From Ariolimax columbianus (Eukaryota; Mollusca; Gastropoda; Stylommatophora; Arionidae): DNA of 64,000 nucleotides. The notes beneath the pieces are model-generated. The model was given only the letters and a program-made list of their open reading frames with translations. It did not search any database and was not told where the DNA came from. Each line of letters starts with the position of its first letter. The stretch's first letter is position 1. Below, one piece after another: positions 61,640 through 64,000 of this stretch. The stretch is taken from NCBI GenBank assembly GCA_036924085.1, contig JAVGWX010000012.1, positions 32,856,272 to 32,920,271 on the forward strand. The letters are read 5' to 3'. The position numbers were made by a program, and so were the translations under genes.

Positions 61640-63362
61640 CATATTAGCAGACTATGGTAGACTAGCCGACAGACTATTGTAGACTACACGACAGACTATG
61701 GTAGACTAGCCGACAGACTAGGGTAGACTAGCTAACAAACTAGGGTAGACGTGCGAATAGACTAGGGTAGACGAGCCAACAGACTATGGTAGACTAGCCG
61801 ACAGACTAGGGTAGACGTGCGAACAGACTAGGGTAGACGTGCTAACAGACTAGAGTAGACGTACCAACAGACTAGGGTAGACGTACCAACAGACTAGGGT
61901 AGATGTACCAACAGACTAGGGTAGACGTACCAACAGACTAGGGTAGACGTGCGAACAGACTAGGGTAAAATAGCGAACAGACTAGGGTAGACGTGCTAAC
62001 AGACTAGAGTAGACGTACCAACAGACTAGGGTATACTTACCAACAGACTAGGGTAGATATACCAACAGACTAGGGTAGACGTACCAACAGACTAGGGTAG
62101 ACGTACCAACAGACTAGGGTAGACTAGCGAACAGACTAGGGTAGACGTGCTAACAGACTAGAGTAGACGTACCAACAGACTAGGGTAGACGTACCAACAG
62201 ACTAGGGTAGACGTACCAACAGACTAGGGTAGATGTACCAACAGACTAGGGTAGACGTACCAACAGACTAGGGTAGACGTACCAACAGACTAGGGTAGAC
62301 GTACCAACAGACTAGGGTAGACGTACCAACAGACTAGGGTAGATGTTCCAACAGACTAGGGTAGACGTACCAACAGACTAGGGTAGACGTACCAACAGAC
62401 TAGGGTAGACGTACCAACAGACTAGGGTAGACGTACCAACAGACTAGGGTAGACTAGCGAACAGACTAGGGTAGACGTGCTAACAGACTAGAGTAGACGT
62501 ACCAAGAGACTAGGGTAGACGTACCAACAGACTAGGGTAGATGTACCAACAGACTAGGGTAGACGTACCAACATACTAGGGTAGACGTACCAACAGACTA
62601 GGGTAGACGTACCAACAGACTAGGGTAGACTAGGTAACAGACTAGGGTAGACTAGGTAACAGACTAGGGTAGTCGTGCGAACAGACTAGGGTAGACGTAC
62701 AAACAGACTAGGGCAGACGTACCAATAGACTAGGGTAGACGTACCAACAGACTAGGGTAGACGTGCGAACAGACTAGGGTAGACGTACCAACAGACTAGG
62801 GTAGACGTACCAACAGACTAGGGTAGACGTACCAACAGACTAGGGTAGACGTACCAACAGACTAGGGTAGATGTACCAACAGACTAGGGTAGACGTACCA
62901 ACAGACTAGGGTAGACGTACCAACAGACTAGGGTAGACGTACCAACAGACTAGGGTAGACGTACCAACAGACTAGGGTAGACTAGCGAACAGACTAGGGT
63001 AGACGTGCTAACAGACTAGAGTAGACGTACCAAGAGACTAGGGTAGACGTACCAACAGACTAGGGTAGATGTACCAACAGACTAGGGTAGACGTACCAAC
63101 ATACTAGGGTAGACGTACCAACAGACTAGGGTAGACGTACCAACAGACTAGGGTAGACTAGGTAACAGACTAGGGTAGACTAGGTAACAGACTAGGGTAG
63201 TCGTGCGAACAGACTAGGGTAGACGTACAAACAGACTAGGGCAGACGTACCAATAGACTTGGGTAGACGTACCAACAGACTAGGGTAGACGTGCGAACAG
63301 ACTAGGGTAGACGTACCAACAGACTAGGGTAGACTAGCTAACAGACTAGGGTATACGAGTCA
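61640..63362. repeat. Minisatellite, 22-bp unit, upstream of TRAK
   Basis: About 78 units of acagactagggtagacgtac plus ca. Variants show a higher-order repeat of 528 bp (24 units): accaagagac at 62501 and 63029, gggcag at 62711 and 63239. Confidence 0.97.
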
Positions 63363-64000
63363 ACGCACTACTTGTAATGTGCATGTTCTTTATCAATATT
63401 ACTAGTATATTCACTCTCCTCAAAGAACACTGACTTTAAGGGAACATTATTAAGTGAGATAAGAAGTCTACATCCAATACTATAAAAACCTTGATATATT
63501 GCACCAGCTGTATCCCCAAACGGTAAGCTAGGTGTAAAATTTGGAAGTACACTTACTGTGTCTCTGTATTGTAAAAAAATAAAAAATAAATAAAGATCAT
63601 TAGAGGTCAAGATGATCTATATGTCGCTTAGCCACCCACAAAACATTTTGGTAAGGTAGGTTAAAGTGCTGAGACCTTATTTTTATGTTCATTTTTTCCC
63701 TCTCAAACTTTAGCATTTTATAATTGGGATGCGTCCTTAACGTTGGAGCGCCCTTTATGTCGGTAAATAAGTTAATTAGTTATAAATGTTTAAACAAAAA
63801 ATTGTAATTCAAGTTTTAAAATCCATCAACATTTTCTATTGCCATTAAATGTGTAAAATACTATAATAGCCCTAGAAAATGTACATGCACTCGTATAGAA
63901 AACGTATATTTCCAATATTATATGCATTTAAAAAAATTGTTTGGCATTCGCCTTAGTTCTCTATTGTGCGTTGCACTATGTTATTATTTTGCGCCGGTCG
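63363..64000. other. AT-rich sequence, no gene recognised
   Basis: A small minus-strand ORF (63368-63610) has no recognisable domain. No array or TE terminus seen. Confidence 0.3.

Overview
This is metazoan DNA: intron-rich, dense in transposable elements and packed with minisatellites. The style (tRNA-headed SINEs, RNase H-bearing and CR1-like LINEs, mariner and piggyBac remnants, dispersed elements carrying internal tandem arrays) suggests a lophotrochozoan, perhaps a mollusc. That placement is inference; no single gene here fixes the phylum.

One protein-coding gene fills almost the whole window. It runs on the minus strand from an ATG at 60984 to a stop at 2802, in 14 coding exons joined by GT-AG introns with consistent phases (1184 residues). 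It encodes the TRAK/Milton mitochondrial motor adaptor, which links kinesin-1 and dynein/dynactin to Miro on mitochondria. Exons 2-8 encode the HAP1_N coiled coil, including a CC1-box-like AAxxG and a Spindly-like LAxEL. Exons 10-12 encode the conserved Milton/TRAK region. Exon 1 supplies a 417-residue Ser/Thr-rich N-terminus with five TP-[TS]-G hexapeptides.

Layout: 1-2801 is the 3' flank. From 2.8 to 36.4 kb exons 14 to 2 are spread among introns filled with arrays and TE remnants. Intron 1 (36.4-59.7 kb) holds no recognised exon, but contains mariner, LINE and SINE debris and a 4.2-kb, 63-bp satellite. Exon 1 and a GC-rich putative promoter lie at 59.7-61.05 kb, and a 1.7-kb, 22-bp array lies upstream at 61.6-63.4 kb.

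The most interesting theme is where the minisatellites came from. The 27-bp array in intron 8 is built from the exon 9 splice acceptor. It abuts the exon and stays in frame for about 18 units, so it forms a ladder of decoy 3' splice sites. The 22-23-bp array in intron 11 resembles the exon 11 donor junction. Other arrays grew out of a mariner transposase ORF, a SINE head and dispersed repeats. A degenerate copy of the start of exon 8 also sits in the intron just upstream of that exon. Several TE insertions have clean target-site duplications, and a GAA-tailed SINE shares its 3' terminus with an RNase H LINE that probably mobilises it.
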